Positions 7,167 to 15,084 of a stretch of 52,480 nt of DNA are shown piece by piece. The DNA lies in assembly GCA_017625935.1 (NCBI GenBank), contig JAGALA010000046.1:1-52480 (forward strand), in the 5' to 3' direction. Source of the stretch: Clostridia bacterium. Its GTDB lineage: Bacteria; Bacillota; Clostridia; Oscillospirales; CAG-272. Position numbers and translations under genes: made by a program. Below the pieces are notes generated by a model. It was not told the DNA's origin and did not search any database. It saw only the letters and a program-made list of their open reading frames with translations. Each line of letters starts with the position of its first letter. The stretch's first letter is position 1.

Positions 7167-8894
7167 ATGAGCAGTAATTCAAAAAGCGAAACATCAATAA
7201 TTAAAAAAAGATTTTCGCCGACAAACAGCAAGGTGTTTGACTTTTTACAAAAATTCGGCAAGGTTTTAATGGTCGTTATTGCCGTTATGCCTGCGGCGGG
7301 TATTATGATAAGCATTGGCAAGCTTATCGGAATGACGGAGCTTGCCTGGCTTGATGCTGTCGGTGCGGTTGTAGAAAATATCGGCTGGGCAGTAATTACC
7401 AACCTTAGTATTTTATTTGCCGTAGCCATTGGCGGCTCTTGGGCGAAGGACAGAGCAGGCGGTGCGTTTGCCGCACTTCTTGCTTACATTTTGATAAATA
7501 ATATCACGGGAAGCGTTTTTGGCGTAACAAACGCAATGCTTTCAGACCCGAATGCGGTTGTGCATACAATTTTCGGTCAAGAAATCGCGGTTGAGGGCTA
7601 CTTCACCTCGGTGCTTGGCTCGCCTGCCTTAAATACGGGTGTTTTTGTCGGCATAATTGCAGGCTTTGTCGGCGGTGTAATCTATAATAAATTCTATAAT
7701 TTCAGAAAGCTGCCCGAGGCGCTTTCATTCTTTAACGGCAAGCGCTTTGTTCCGCTTGTTGTTATTGGTGCTTCACTTGTTATTGCGCTTTTATTTGCAA
7801 TAATTTGGCCGCTTATTCAGTACGGTATAAACGCGTTTGGCATTTGGATTGCAAACTCGGCAGATTCCTCACCTGTTTTAGCTCCGTTTATTTACGGCAC
7901 GCTTGAACGCTTGCTTTTGCCGTTCGGACTTCACCATATGCTTACAATCCCAATGAACTATACCTCCTTTGGCGGCAGCTATATCATACAAACAGGCGCA
8001 AATGCAGGAAGCACGGTTTACGGTCAGGACCCGCTTTGGTTTGCGTGGATAAACGACTTAATTAACTACAAAAATGCAGGAAACGTCGAAGCATATGAGG
8101 CGCTTCTTAACGGTATAACCCCTGCGCGCTTCAAGGTAGGTCAAATGATTGGCTCAATGGGATTGCTTCTCGGCGTTGGACTTGCAATGTATAGAAGAAT
8201 AGATAAGGACAAGCGTCAAGAATACCGCTCGATGTTTATTTCTACAGGCTTGGCTGTATTTTTGACAGGCGTTACCGAGCCGTTTGAATATATGTTTATG
8301 TTCTCGGCAATACCGCTTTATATTGTTTATTCGGTAATACAGGGGCTTGCCTTTGCCTCGGCGGGAATATTAAAGCAGCGACTACACTCCTTTGGAAGCA
8401 TAGAGCTGTTTACGCGCCTTCCAATGTCCTTTAAGGCAGGGCTTGGCTGGGACATTCTTAATTTCGTATTAATGTGCATTTTATTCTTTGTTATTGGCTA
8501 TTTTGTCGCTTATTTTATGATAGGAAAATTCAAATACGCAACTCCGGGTCGCCTTGGAAATTATTCTGATATTGCATCAGATATGGAAAAGGACGTGGAA
8601 AACGAAACACAGGTGACAGAAACGGTTATAACAACAACCAAAACCACCACTACAACCGTGTCCTCACAGGCGGAGGCTATAATTGAGCTGCTCGGCGGAC
8701 GGGAAAACATCGAGCTTGTGGATGCTTGCATGACGCGACTTCGCGTTACCGTAAAGGACCCCGAAAAGGTTGCGGAAATATCTAAGTGGCGTGAAAACGG
8801 TGCGCTTGGGCTTTTTAAGAAGGGAAACGGCATACAGGCGGTTTACGGTCCAAAGGCAGACGTATTAAAGTCCGATATTAACGATATATTATGA
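7167..8894 (+). CDS. PTS glucose/maltose-type transporter, IICB subunit
   Basis: Imports and phosphorylates a sugar using phosphate passed from the general PTS proteins. Residues about 20-460 form a multi-TM IIC channel (for example GAVVENIGWAVITNLSILFAV and ERLLLPFGLHHMLTIPMNYT, the typical glucose-superfamily signature). A Thr-rich linker near 480-505 leads to a IIB domain with the phosphoryl-accepting Cys521 in DACMTRLRV. No IIA domain is present, so IIA must come from elsewhere. ATG 7167 follows GGGAG; an in-frame TTG at 7137 lacks a site. It overlaps the next gene by four bases and shares an operon with malQ, which suggests maltose or another alpha-glucoside as substrate; glucose is the alternative. 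Confidence 0.88.
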   Translation: MSSNSKSETSIIKKRFSPTNSKVFDFLQKFGKVLMVVIAVMPAAGIMISIGKLIGMTELAWLDAVGAVVENIGWAVITNLSILFAVAIGGSWAKDRAGGAFAALLAYILINNITGSVFGVTNAMLSDPNAVVHTIFGQEIAVEGYFTSVLGSPALNTGVFVGIIAGFVGGVIYNKFYNFRKLPEALSFFNGKRFVPLVVIGASLVIALLFAIIWPLIQYGINAFGIWIANSADSSPVLAPFIYGTLERLLLPFGLHHMLTIPMNYTSFGGSYIIQTGANAGSTVYGQDPLWFAWINDLINYKNAGNVEAYEALLNGITPARFKVGQMIGSMGLLLGVGLAMYRRIDKDKRQEYRSMFISTGLAVFLTGVTEPFEYMFMFSAIPLYIVYSVIQGLAFASAGILKQRLHSFGSIELFTRLPMSFKAGLGWDILNFVLMCILFFVIGYFVAYFMIGKFKYATPGRLGNYSDIASDMEKDVENETQVTETVITTTKTTTTTVSSQAEAIIELLGGRENIELVDACMTRLRVTVKDPEKVAEISKWRENGALGLFKKGNGIQAVYGPKADVLKSDINDIL

Positions 8895-9682
8895 AGCTTT
8901 TAACCTTTAATACTCACAGTATAGTAGATAAGGATTACGAAAAGAAAATCGATGTCCTTTCAAGCGCGATATTAAAGCACGCGCCAAGTGTTATTGCCTT
9001 GCAGGAGGTAATGCAACCGTCAAAAAATAAGCAGGTTAGGGAAAACTCGCTTCTTTCATCGTTAAACATTCCCGTAAAAGAGGACAATTTTGCTTACAGA
9101 GTCCTAAAAAGGCTAAACGAGTATAGCTCAAGCTATCGCGGTGTATATTTAGGAATTAAAGGTGCATACGGCGCTTATGACGAGGGCTTGGCAATTATAA
9201 CAAACAGAGAAATCACCTCATCTGAGGCAACACAGCTAACCGAATTTAACGATTATAATAACTATAAAACACGCTTTGCCCTCGGCGCAAGAATAGACGG
9301 TGCTTGGTTTTATTCACTTCATTTCAATTGGTGGGATGATAAGGATGCTCCCTTTATAAATGAATGGAATACACTCAGAGCGGCTCTGCGTTCAAAAAAA
9401 TGCGTTTGGTTAATGGGAGATTTTAATATAACACCGAGCAGTCAGGGCTACGGTCTTGTCACTCAAAAATATTACGACACCTATATGCTTGCTAAGGAGA
9501 TTGACAACGGAATTACGGTGCCCGGTGATATTGACGGATGGGAAAATGACACCTCAAAAAAGCGTATTGACTATATATTTACCGATAAAAGCGTGGAAAT
9601 AAAATCGTCAAATACCGTTTTTAACGGCAAGGACGAGGCGGTAATTTCGGATCACTTCGGTGTTTTGGTAGAAAGGGGTTAG
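8891..9682 (+). CDS. Endonuclease/exonuclease/phosphatase-family enzyme
   Basis: The metal-dependent EEP fold is shown by its motifs in order: LLTFNTHS at the N-terminus, ALQEV near residue 38 (metal-binding Glu), SLHFNWW near 140, MGDFNI near 178 (Asp-x-Asn), and SDHFGV near 255 (catalytic Asp-His). Length 263 is normal for single-domain members. No signal peptide, so cytoplasmic. It overlaps the PTS gene (ATGA) and is followed two bases later by malQ, so it belongs to the sugar operon. Members cleave nucleic acids, phosphoinositides or sugar phosphates; a role on a phosphorylated sugar is an inference from context only. Confidence 0.85.
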   Translation: MKLLTFNTHSIVDKDYEKKIDVLSSAILKHAPSVIALQEVMQPSKNKQVRENSLLSSLNIPVKEDNFAYRVLKRLNEYSSSYRGVYLGIKGAYGAYDEGLAIITNREITSSEATQLTEFNDYNNYKTRFALGARIDGAWFYSLHFNWWDDKDAPFINEWNTLRAALRSKKCVWLMGDFNITPSSQGYGLVTQKYYDTYMLAKEIDNGITVPGDIDGWENDTSKKRIDYIFTDKSVEIKSSNTVFNGKDEAVISDHFGVLVERG

Positions 9683-9684
9683 AT

Positions 9685-11184
9685 ATGAGAGAAGCAGGAA
9701 TTCTTTTGCCGATAAGCGCACTTAATTCCAAGCACGGAATAGGCTCGTTTTCAAAGGAGGCGTATCACTTTGTCGATTGGCTAAAAAGAGCGGGGCAGAG
9801 CTATTGGCAAATTTTGCCGCTCAGCCCGACAAGCTTTGGAGATTCTCCTTATCAGTCCTTTTCCGCATTTGCGGGCAATCCTTATTATATTGATTTGGAG
9901 TCACTTATTGAGGAAGGGCTTCTGATGCGCGAGGAGTGCGGCGTGGATTTTGGCAGAGGCGAAAGAACAATTGATTATTCAAAAATATACAATCAAAGAA
10001 TACCGCTTTTGAAAAAAGCATTTTTGCGCTTCAAAAAGGATAACGGCTACTATGCATTCCTTGACAATAATTCCTTTTGGCTCGATGATTACGCGCTTTT
10101 TATGACGGTAAAGGGTGAAAACTGTGGAGAAAGCTTTCAATATTGGAGTGGTGAGCTGAAAAACAGAGAAAAGGAAGCTATAAGCGCGGTAAGAGAGAAG
10201 CACGGCGAGAAAATTGAGTTTTGGAAATTCGTACAGTATAAATTTGACCAAGGGTGGAAAAGGCTAAAAGCATACGCAAACAAAAACGGTGTAAAGATTA
10301 TTGGAGATATTCCCATATACACCGCCCTTGACAGTAGCGACGTGTGGGCATATCCCGAGCTTTTTAAGCTTGACGAAGATAAAAGACCGATAAGCGTTGC
10401 GGGGTGTCCGCCCGACGGCTTTTCAAAAAAGGGACAGCTTTGGGGCAATCCTTTATATAGATGGGATGTTCATAAAAAAAGCGGCTATGAATGGTGGAAA
10501 AGACGTTTGAAAAAGTCTTTTGAGCTATATGATGCTTTAAGAATTGATCATTTCAGAGGCTTTGATGAGTATTATTCGATAAAATATACCGCCGAGGATG
10601 CAACAAACGGAAAATGGGAAAGAGGCCCGGGGTGTGAGCTTTTTTACGAAATAGAAAAAGCGATAGGCAAAAGAGAAATAATTGCCGAGGACCTTGGGTT
10701 TATGACAGATAGCGTAAAAAATATGCTTAATAAATCGGGCTTTCCCGGAATGCGCGTATTTCAGTTTGGCTTTGATGCGCGTGACACGGGCGCACAAAAC
10801 GATTATTTGCCGCATAATTATATTGAAAATTCGGTTGCATACACAGGAACGCATGACAACCCCACAATAGTTTCTTGGTTTTTTGAAATTTCGGACGACG
10901 AGCGAAAAACGGTAAGGACTTATTTGTGCGACACCTATACGCCCGACTCGGAAATAAATAAGCCGATAATTGGTGCGGTGATGCGCTCGCCGTCTAAGCT
11001 TGCGATTATACCGATACAGGATTATTTGGGATATGACAGCCGTGCGCGGATGAACAAGCCCGCAACCGCCTCGGGCAACTGGCTCTGGCGACTAAGCGGA
11101 AACGATTTGAGCGACGAGCTTGCAGACTATATAAAAGAATTGACAAAAGTGACGGGAAGATTAAAAAGAGAAGATAAAAATTGA
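9685..11184 (+). CDS. malQ: 4-alpha-glucanotransferase (amylomaltase, GH77)
   Basis: Transfers alpha-1,4-glucan segments between maltodextrins, releasing glucose. The GH77 active site is visible: nucleophile Asp288 in RIDHFRGF, acid/base Glu335 in AEDLG, and Asp391 in THDNP. The N-terminal region (GILLPISALNSKHGIGSF) and YWQILPLSPT are also typical. 499 residues is the usual bacterial length. It lies two bases after the EEP gene and ends the PTS operon, immediately before a terminator. With the PTS permease upstream it would process imported maltose or maltodextrins, and it also connects functionally to the glycogen genes at 37.7-47.9 kb. Confidence 0.95.
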   Translation: MREAGILLPISALNSKHGIGSFSKEAYHFVDWLKRAGQSYWQILPLSPTSFGDSPYQSFSAFAGNPYYIDLESLIEEGLLMREECGVDFGRGERTIDYSKIYNQRIPLLKKAFLRFKKDNGYYAFLDNNSFWLDDYALFMTVKGENCGESFQYWSGELKNREKEAISAVREKHGEKIEFWKFVQYKFDQGWKRLKAYANKNGVKIIGDIPIYTALDSSDVWAYPELFKLDEDKRPISVAGCPPDGFSKKGQLWGNPLYRWDVHKKSGYEWWKRRLKKSFELYDALRIDHFRGFDEYYSIKYTAEDATNGKWERGPGCELFYEIEKAIGKREIIAEDLGFMTDSVKNMLNKSGFPGMRVFQFGFDARDTGAQNDYLPHNYIENSVAYTGTHDNPTIVSWFFEISDDERKTVRTYLCDTYTPDSEINKPIIGAVMRSPSKLAIIPIQDYLGYDSRARMNKPATASGNWLWRLSGNDLSDELADYIKELTKVTGRLKREDKN

Positions 11185-11191
11185 TAGAAAA

Positions 11192-11228
11192 AAAGCCATA
11201 TAGACCTAAAATCTATATGGCTTTATTT
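11192..11228 (+). terminator. Intrinsic terminator
   Basis: AAAGCCATATAGA, loop of seven, TCTATATGGCTTT (to 11224). Its A and T flanks let it act on both strands, serving malQ and the convergent protease gene. Confidence 0.85.
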
Positions 11229-11248
11229 CGCGAGGATTGGGGTATATT

Positions 11249-12631
11249 TCAGCTGTTTGTGATGCAGCTGCTTGTTATAACCATGCTTACAGTTACAAGC
11301 TCGCCGCCTCTTTCCACGGTCACAAGCACCGTATCGCCGACTCTTGCATAAAGTAAAGAGTCAAGCAGGTGATACTGTCTTGTGATATCAAATGTCATAC
11401 CTGCTTCTACAATTTGAACCTTTCTTATAACATCGCCAATTTGAAGCTTTCCGTAGGCAATAGAGGTATAGCTTGCAATTTCAACAACGGTTGGGTCCTC
11501 GTAAAGCTCAACGTAGCCCGTTAGAGAGTTATATTGTGCGTGAGGATTTTGCACCTGAACGGTAACGCCGAGAAGCGGACGCTTAAGCGCTTCGTTTTCA
11601 GTGCCGTAGCAGTTATCGAGAATATTTTCAACTATTGCGTCAACTGTGCTTGACGGTATTGCATATCCAATATTGTCGGTTTTTTGATCCGCATATTTCG
11701 CGTTAACAATTCCTATTAGCTTACCGTTGGCATCAAAAAGTCCGCCGCCGCTATTTCCGGGGTTTACAGGAGTGTCAATACGCATAACTCGCATTGAGCC
11801 CTCGGTTACGTCATCCGCCAAAAGCAAATCTATATATTCGGAGTCAACGCTGACTATACCCGAGGTCACCGCAAAGCCATCTGCCTTAGGGTTGCCGACT
11901 GCGAAAGCAGTTTCGCCGACGTGAACAAGTGTCGAGCTTCTTATTTCAACCGACTTAATCTCAGAGCTTTTGATTACGCTACTGTTTTTTACCTCTAAAA
12001 CCGCAATATCATACTGCATAGAGCCACCGACAAATGTTGCCTTCATCGCGCTGTCATTTGACATCGCACCGTATAAATATATCGAAATTTCGTCGCTGAT
12101 TTTGTTTTGTGTATTGGCATCAGAGGAATAAACAACGTGATAGTTTGTAACTATAATAGCGCTACCGCTTTCTTTGTTAAAGCTGTATATTACGCCTGCA
12201 CCCGCAGAGTAGCTTTTTTCAAGCGTGGTTGGGTCGGTGTATGCGGATTGAATAATAACCGTGCTTTGAAGCACATCTGCAACGGTTTTGTCGAGGGTTG
12301 GCACTTGGTTTAAGACGCCCTCAATATTAACGGTGCCGTCCTTTCCGTCCTTACCATCCTTGCCGTCGATGCCGTCCTTGCCATCTTTTCCATCAACACC
12401 GTCAACTCCGTCCTTGCCATCCTTTCCAACGACAACGCCTAAGTTTTTTATGGTGTTGTTTGAGTATGTAATAATTAGCTCGCCGTTTTCGTTTATTGTT
12501 GTGCTTACAATGTATTCCTTTGCGTCAGTATTTCCGAGTATATTTTCAAGAGAGCAGCTTGAAAACACCAACAGGGAAATGAAAATAAATGTAAGCAGAA
12601 AAGTGAGCTTGAAATAGGGCTTGATTCTCAT
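11249..12631 (-). CDS. Trypsin-like (HtrA/DegP-type) serine protease lipoprotein with collagen-like stalk
   Basis: A signal peptide ends in lipobox FSSC, so Cys26 is probably lipidated and the protein sits on the outer face of the membrane. Residues about 69-99 are an uninterrupted Gly-x-y collagen-like repeat, mostly GKD and GVD triplets. The protease domain (about 115-340) carries the triad His165 (VTNYHVV), Asp208 (QYDIAVLEV) and Ser294 (NPGNSGGGLF). A PDZ-like region follows from about residue 352 (RPLLGVTVQVQ, then GDVIRKVQ). HtrA enzymes degrade misfolded envelope proteins; the collagen-like spacer is not a usual part of them. Single gene with its own promoter. Confidence 0.9.
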   Translation of the reverse strand: MRIKPYFKLTFLLTFIFISLLVFSSCSLENILGNTDAKEYIVSTTINENGELIITYSNNTIKNLGVVVGKDGKDGVDGVDGKDGKDGIDGKDGKDGKDGTVNIEGVLNQVPTLDKTVADVLQSTVIIQSAYTDPTTLEKSYSAGAGVIYSFNKESGSAIIVTNYHVVYSSDANTQNKISDEISIYLYGAMSNDSAMKATFVGGSMQYDIAVLEVKNSSVIKSSEIKSVEIRSSTLVHVGETAFAVGNPKADGFAVTSGIVSVDSEYIDLLLADDVTEGSMRVMRIDTPVNPGNSGGGLFDANGKLIGIVNAKYADQKTDNIGYAIPSSTVDAIVENILDNCYGTENEALKRPLLGVTVQVQNPHAQYNSLTGYVELYEDPTVVEIASYTSIAYGKLQIGDVIRKVQIVEAGMTFDITRQYHLLDSLLYARVGDTVLVTVERGGELVTVSMVITSSCITNS

Positions 12632-12661
12632 ATTTTATCCTTTCAAAGTGAAATTTATTTT

Positions 12662-12690
12662 ATTATAGCATAAAATATAACTAAAATCAA
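12662..12690 (-). promoter_or_regulatory. Promoter of the HtrA-like lipoprotein gene
   Basis: Read on the minus strand: TTGATT (12690-12685), 17-base spacer, TATAAT (12667-12662). The -35 box overlaps the first hairpin of the adjacent array by three bases. Confidence 0.65.
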
Positions 12691-12875
12691 GGCGTATGCC
12701 TTGTATATCATCAATTCCAAAGGAATTGCATATCACCAACACGAAGTGTTGCATATCATCATTGCGAAAAAATACAACCTTCGGTTGATGATATACTTGC
12801 TTTGACAAGGTATACTCGTCAAAGCGGATGAGATACACGCTAAAGCGTGATGATATACCATTGCTTTCGCAATGG
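12688..12875. repeat. Array of seven short hairpins with ATATCATC-type linkers, inverted midway
   Basis: Perfect small palindromes of unlike sequence follow one another: 12688-12703 (CAAGGC arms), 12712-12728 (CAATTCC), 12737-12751 (CAACAC), 12775-12787 (CAACC), 12799-12825 (GCTTTGAC), 12837-12848 (ACGCT) and 12858-12875 (CCATTGC). The stems differ, but the linkers are conserved: TATATCATC, CATATCACC and CATATCATC in the left half; GATGATATAC, GATGAGATAC and GATGATATAC, the reverse complement, in the right half. One unit near 12760-12770 looks broken. Not CRISPR: it is the linkers, not the stems, that repeat. Identity and function unknown. Confidence 0.85.
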
Positions 12876-12879
12876 ATAA

Positions 12880-12920
12880 AAAAATACTGCAGAAAATGTA
12901 GGCTTTTCTGCAGTATTTTT
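12880..12920. terminator. Bidirectional intrinsic terminator
   Basis: A 17-base perfect stem built around ATACTGCAGAAAA (12880-12896 with 12904-12920), 7-base loop, T-runs on both strands. It closes the minus-strand lipoprotein gene at 13076-13990 or insulates the hairpin array. Confidence 0.75.
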
Positions 12921-13075
12921 TGTGAAAGGGCTACGAAAAGGATACAAAAATGAAAGCGGATGAATTAAGCAAAAACGGATGATTTTTTTGAAAACGGTTT
13001 CAATTCTAATTATTCGGCTGAAACCTTAAGCCTGTTTGGTTATTCTTTGCTTTCTCCAATATGTGTAATGAGTTC
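12921..13075. other. Non-coding gap, no clear feature
   Basis: Holds only a ten-codon ORF (12950-12982) and a weak dyad (GGTTTCA 12996-13002 with TGAAACC 13019-13025). Nothing else is seen. Confidence 0.5.
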
Positions 13076-13990
13076 TTATTGTCTTGTGTATGTGTCAAAT
13101 ACCCAGACCGAGTCCTGAATTTCGGTGGGGCTATATGGATGATGATAGAGCCCGTTTATAACGATGCTGTTGTCATTGTTATCAAAGCTGCCGCGGAGAT
13201 AGAAATCGGGCGGATAGTAGATGCTGACGGTGGTGTCGTAGTTAACCTTGTCGGCCTTTCTTACCTTCTCATAAATGTCGTTTTCGATATAGAGATAGAG
13301 CGTTTTTCTGTCCTCGGAAATATTGAAGATTCCCTCAATGACTGTCTCGCCATTTGTGTAGATGAAGAGCGAGAAGCTCTGATTTATTAGGGGCAGTACA
13401 AATAAGCTTTGGCTGCTCTCTGCGGTGTAGGTGCCCTCGGGAAGACGGTACTGTCCGTCGTTATAGATGTCCTTACTGTAGGACTTATGAGAATTGCCCT
13501 CCAGCACGTAGGTTCCGAATTTGTATGGCATCTCGCCTATGCGGTAAACGTGAGTATAGACCGTGCCGTCTGTGAAGCCCAGGTCCTCCTCGGCGTAGAT
13601 GATGCTGAACTGTGTGAAGCCATTGTCAACGCCCTCGGCGTAGCAGCTGATCCAGTCCTCATTCTCCTTGTCGCTTCTTGTGAGAATGAAGGTCAGGGGA
13701 GTCTTTGCATCGTCGGAGCTTCTGTATATAGATCTGAAGCCACCCTGATATTTCAGCGCGTCGTCCTCGTAGTAGCTGAAGGTCATAACGCCCTCCGAAC
13801 CGTCAAAAACAAAGTATGTATCCTCCTCGTCCATAAGTAGCCACTTTCCCGTGGAGGTATCCATTTTTTCGTCATAATTAACCGTACCGTCAGGCTTCTG
13901 ACCGAAAATCAAGTCACATCCAGAAAACATAGCCGAAACAGTCGCGACAATAAGTAAAAGCGCAATAAATCTTCCGTTGATTTTTGTCAT
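13076..13990 (-). CDS. Unknown lipoprotein
   Basis: The signal peptide (FIALLLIVATVSAMFSGC) ends at lipobox Cys25, so the protein is probably anchored outside the membrane. The mature part of about 280 residues is acidic and rich in Tyr, Asp and Gly, and predicted mainly beta; several strands end in a repeated sense of 'typed value' (GTYVLEGNSHKS, GTYTAESSQSL), as in beta-sandwich or lipocalin-like folds. No family is recognised. ATG follows AAGGAAGGGAG. Base use is visibly richer in G and C than the neighbours (codons such as GAC, GCG and CTG), suggesting acquisition or different expression. It has its own promoter and an unusual iteron block upstream. Confidence 0.75.
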   Translation of the reverse strand: MTKINGRFIALLLIVATVSAMFSGCDLIFGQKPDGTVNYDEKMDTSTGKWLLMDEEDTYFVFDGSEGVMTFSYYEDDALKYQGGFRSIYRSSDDAKTPLTFILTRSDKENEDWISCYAEGVDNGFTQFSIIYAEEDLGFTDGTVYTHVYRIGEMPYKFGTYVLEGNSHKSYSKDIYNDGQYRLPEGTYTAESSQSLFVLPLINQSFSLFIYTNGETVIEGIFNISEDRKTLYLYIENDIYEKVRKADKVNYDTTVSIYYPPDFYLRGSFDNNDNSIVINGLYHHPYSPTEIQDSVWVFDTYTRQ

Positions 13991-14044
13991 GGTATTTCTC
14001 CCTTCCTTTGTCTACTAAATTTATACTGCGAGTTTATATAATAT

Positions 14045-14073
14045 ATTATATCATATTTTTCCAATAATTTCAA
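14045..14073 (-). promoter_or_regulatory. Promoter of the unknown lipoprotein gene
   Basis: Minus strand: TTGAAA (14073-14068), 17-base spacer, TATAAT (14050-14045), about 55 bases before the start codon. Confidence 0.65.
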
Positions 14074-14099
14074 CGCTATTTATCCTTTGCCAGCTATAT

Positions 14100-14163
14100 T
14101 TTAACGATCCCCCACAATTTAACGATATACTAAAAATTTAACGAATACCCATAATTTTAACGA
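14100..14163 (-). repeat. Four direct repeats (TCGTTAAA iterons)
   Basis: TTTAACGA on the plus strand begins at 14100, 14118, 14137 and 14156, a period of 18-19 bases, with unlike sequence between copies. The block lies 27-90 bases upstream of the -35 box of the lipoprotein promoter, the usual place for an activator array. No protein is assigned. Confidence 0.7.
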
Positions 14164-14167
14164 AAAC

Positions 14168-14220
14168 AAAAGAGACCATCCACCGAAAGCGCAAATTTCT
14201 CGGAAGATAGGCTCTTTTTT
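14168..14220. terminator. Long hairpin next to the iterons, possible terminator
   Basis: AAAAGAG-CC-ATC on the left pairs with GAT-GG-CTCTTTT on the right with small bulges, and an inner CCGA/TCGG stem is possible. T-runs follow on the plus strand. It may stop readthrough from the tRNA unit or insulate the iterons. Confidence 0.4.
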
Positions 14221-14274
14221 ATTATAATATTCAGTTTTACGCTTCCAAACGGCAAAAATTTCCCTAAAAAACAA

Positions 14275-14320
14275 TAAAAAACGCAGAATTGGCACAAATA
14301 ATTATATCCTATTCTGCGTT
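14275..14320 (-). terminator. Intrinsic terminator after tRNA-Leu
   Basis: Minus strand: AACGCAGAAT (14320-14311), 21-base loop, ATTCTGCGTTTTTT. It ends seven bases beyond the tRNA 3' end. Confidence 0.75.
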
Positions 14321-14326
14321 CTTATT

Positions 14327-14412
14327 TGGTGCAGACGATGAGACTCGAACTCACAAGAACTAAGTTCATTGGCTTCTGAGACCAACGCGTATACCAATTC
14401 CGCCACGTCTGC
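14327..14412 (-). tRNA. tRNA-Leu, anticodon CAG
   Basis: The minus strand folds as a cloverleaf with long variable arm: acceptor GCAGACG/CGTCTGC, anticodon stem TTGGT/GCCAA around loop CTCAGAA (anticodon CAG, reads CUG), T-loop GTTCGAGTC. CCA is encoded (14329-14327). 86 bases including CCA. It lies 19 bases downstream of ppa and probably shares its transcript. Confidence 0.95.
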
Positions 14413-14430
14413 ATAAAAGGGCTGTGCCCT

Positions 14431-14961
14431 TTATTTATTATAGTATTCGTTGTATGATATTTTGCATTTTTCGATAGTATCGATAGCTTCCTGCTTGCCA
14501 ACGATATTATCAACGCGAGTTTCTTTATTCTCAAGGAACTTGTAAACCTCAAAAAAGTGCTTTATTTCATTGAATTGATGCTGAGGAAGCTCTGAAATAT
14601 CGCCATAGCCGTTAAGGAACGGGTCGTTAACGGGAATAGCAACGATCTTTTCGTCTGCTTCGTTTTCGTCAATCATAGTTATCATACCGATGGGGTAGCA
14701 TTCAATAATTGAAAGCGGTTCTAATTTTTCTTGACAAAGCACTAAAACATCAAGCGGGTCGCCGTCCTCAGAAAGCGTGCGCGGAATAAAGCCGTAGTTT
14801 GCAGGGTAGTGCGTTGATGTATATAGAATTCTGTCAAGGCGCAAAAGTCCGCTTTCCTTGTCAAGCTCGTATTTGTTTTTGCTTCCCTTCGGAATTTCAA
14901 TTACAGCAATAAATCTTTGGGGGTTTATTCTTTCGTCATTAAAATCGTGCCATGGATTCAT
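14431..14961 (-). CDS. ppa: Inorganic pyrophosphatase, family I
   Basis: Hydrolyses pyrophosphate to two phosphates in the cytoplasm, pulling biosynthetic reactions forward. The family I signature EDGDPLDVLVL (three metal-binding Asp) lies near residue 65, preceded by YPANYGFIPRT and followed by the Asp/Lys-containing region around IPVNDPF. Length of 176 residues is typical of bacterial hexameric enzymes. ATG follows GGAGGTG. It has a perfect consensus promoter and is followed by tRNA-Leu and then a terminator, suggesting a ppa-tRNA transcript. Confidence 0.95.
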   Translation of the reverse strand: MNPWHDFNDERINPQRFIAVIEIPKGSKNKYELDKESGLLRLDRILYTSTHYPANYGFIPRTLSEDGDPLDVLVLCQEKLEPLSIIECYPIGMITMIDENEADEKIVAIPVNDPFLNGYGDISELPQHQFNEIKHFFEVYKFLENKETRVDNIVGKQEAIDTIEKCKISYNEYYNK

Positions 14962-14983
14962 ATAAGCACCTCCAACCTTAGAT

Positions 14984-15012
14984 ATTATATAACAAATATT
15001 ACGTTATGTCAA
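14984..15012 (-). promoter_or_regulatory. Promoter of ppa
   Basis: Minus strand: TTGACA (15012-15007), 17-base spacer, TATAAT (14989-14984): exact consensus, so strong expression is expected. Confidence 0.85.
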
Positions 15013-15084
15013 TAAATCATTTATATTTAGTATGGATTTTTTTCATTGTGTAAATGCTAAATATAAAAAATAAGGGGAATAAAG

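Noticed and set aside
12288..12617. Plus-strand ORF rich in Pro-Ser-Leu/Phe repeats
   Set aside because: It is the antisense of the collagen-like GKDG repeat in the protease gene; no ribosome site.
12688..12875. CRISPR-like appearance of the repeat block
   Set aside because: Stems differ from unit to unit, spacers are the conserved part, units are 20-30 bases and inverted midway, and no cas genes are present.
12950..12982. Ten-codon ORF (MKADELSKNG) after AAGG
   Set aside because: Too short to judge; no terminator or conservation visible.
13061..13840. Two plus-strand ORFs over the unknown lipoprotein gene
   Set aside because: Antisense frames left open by its G/C-rich codons; the minus-strand reading has a signal peptide, ribosome site and promoter.
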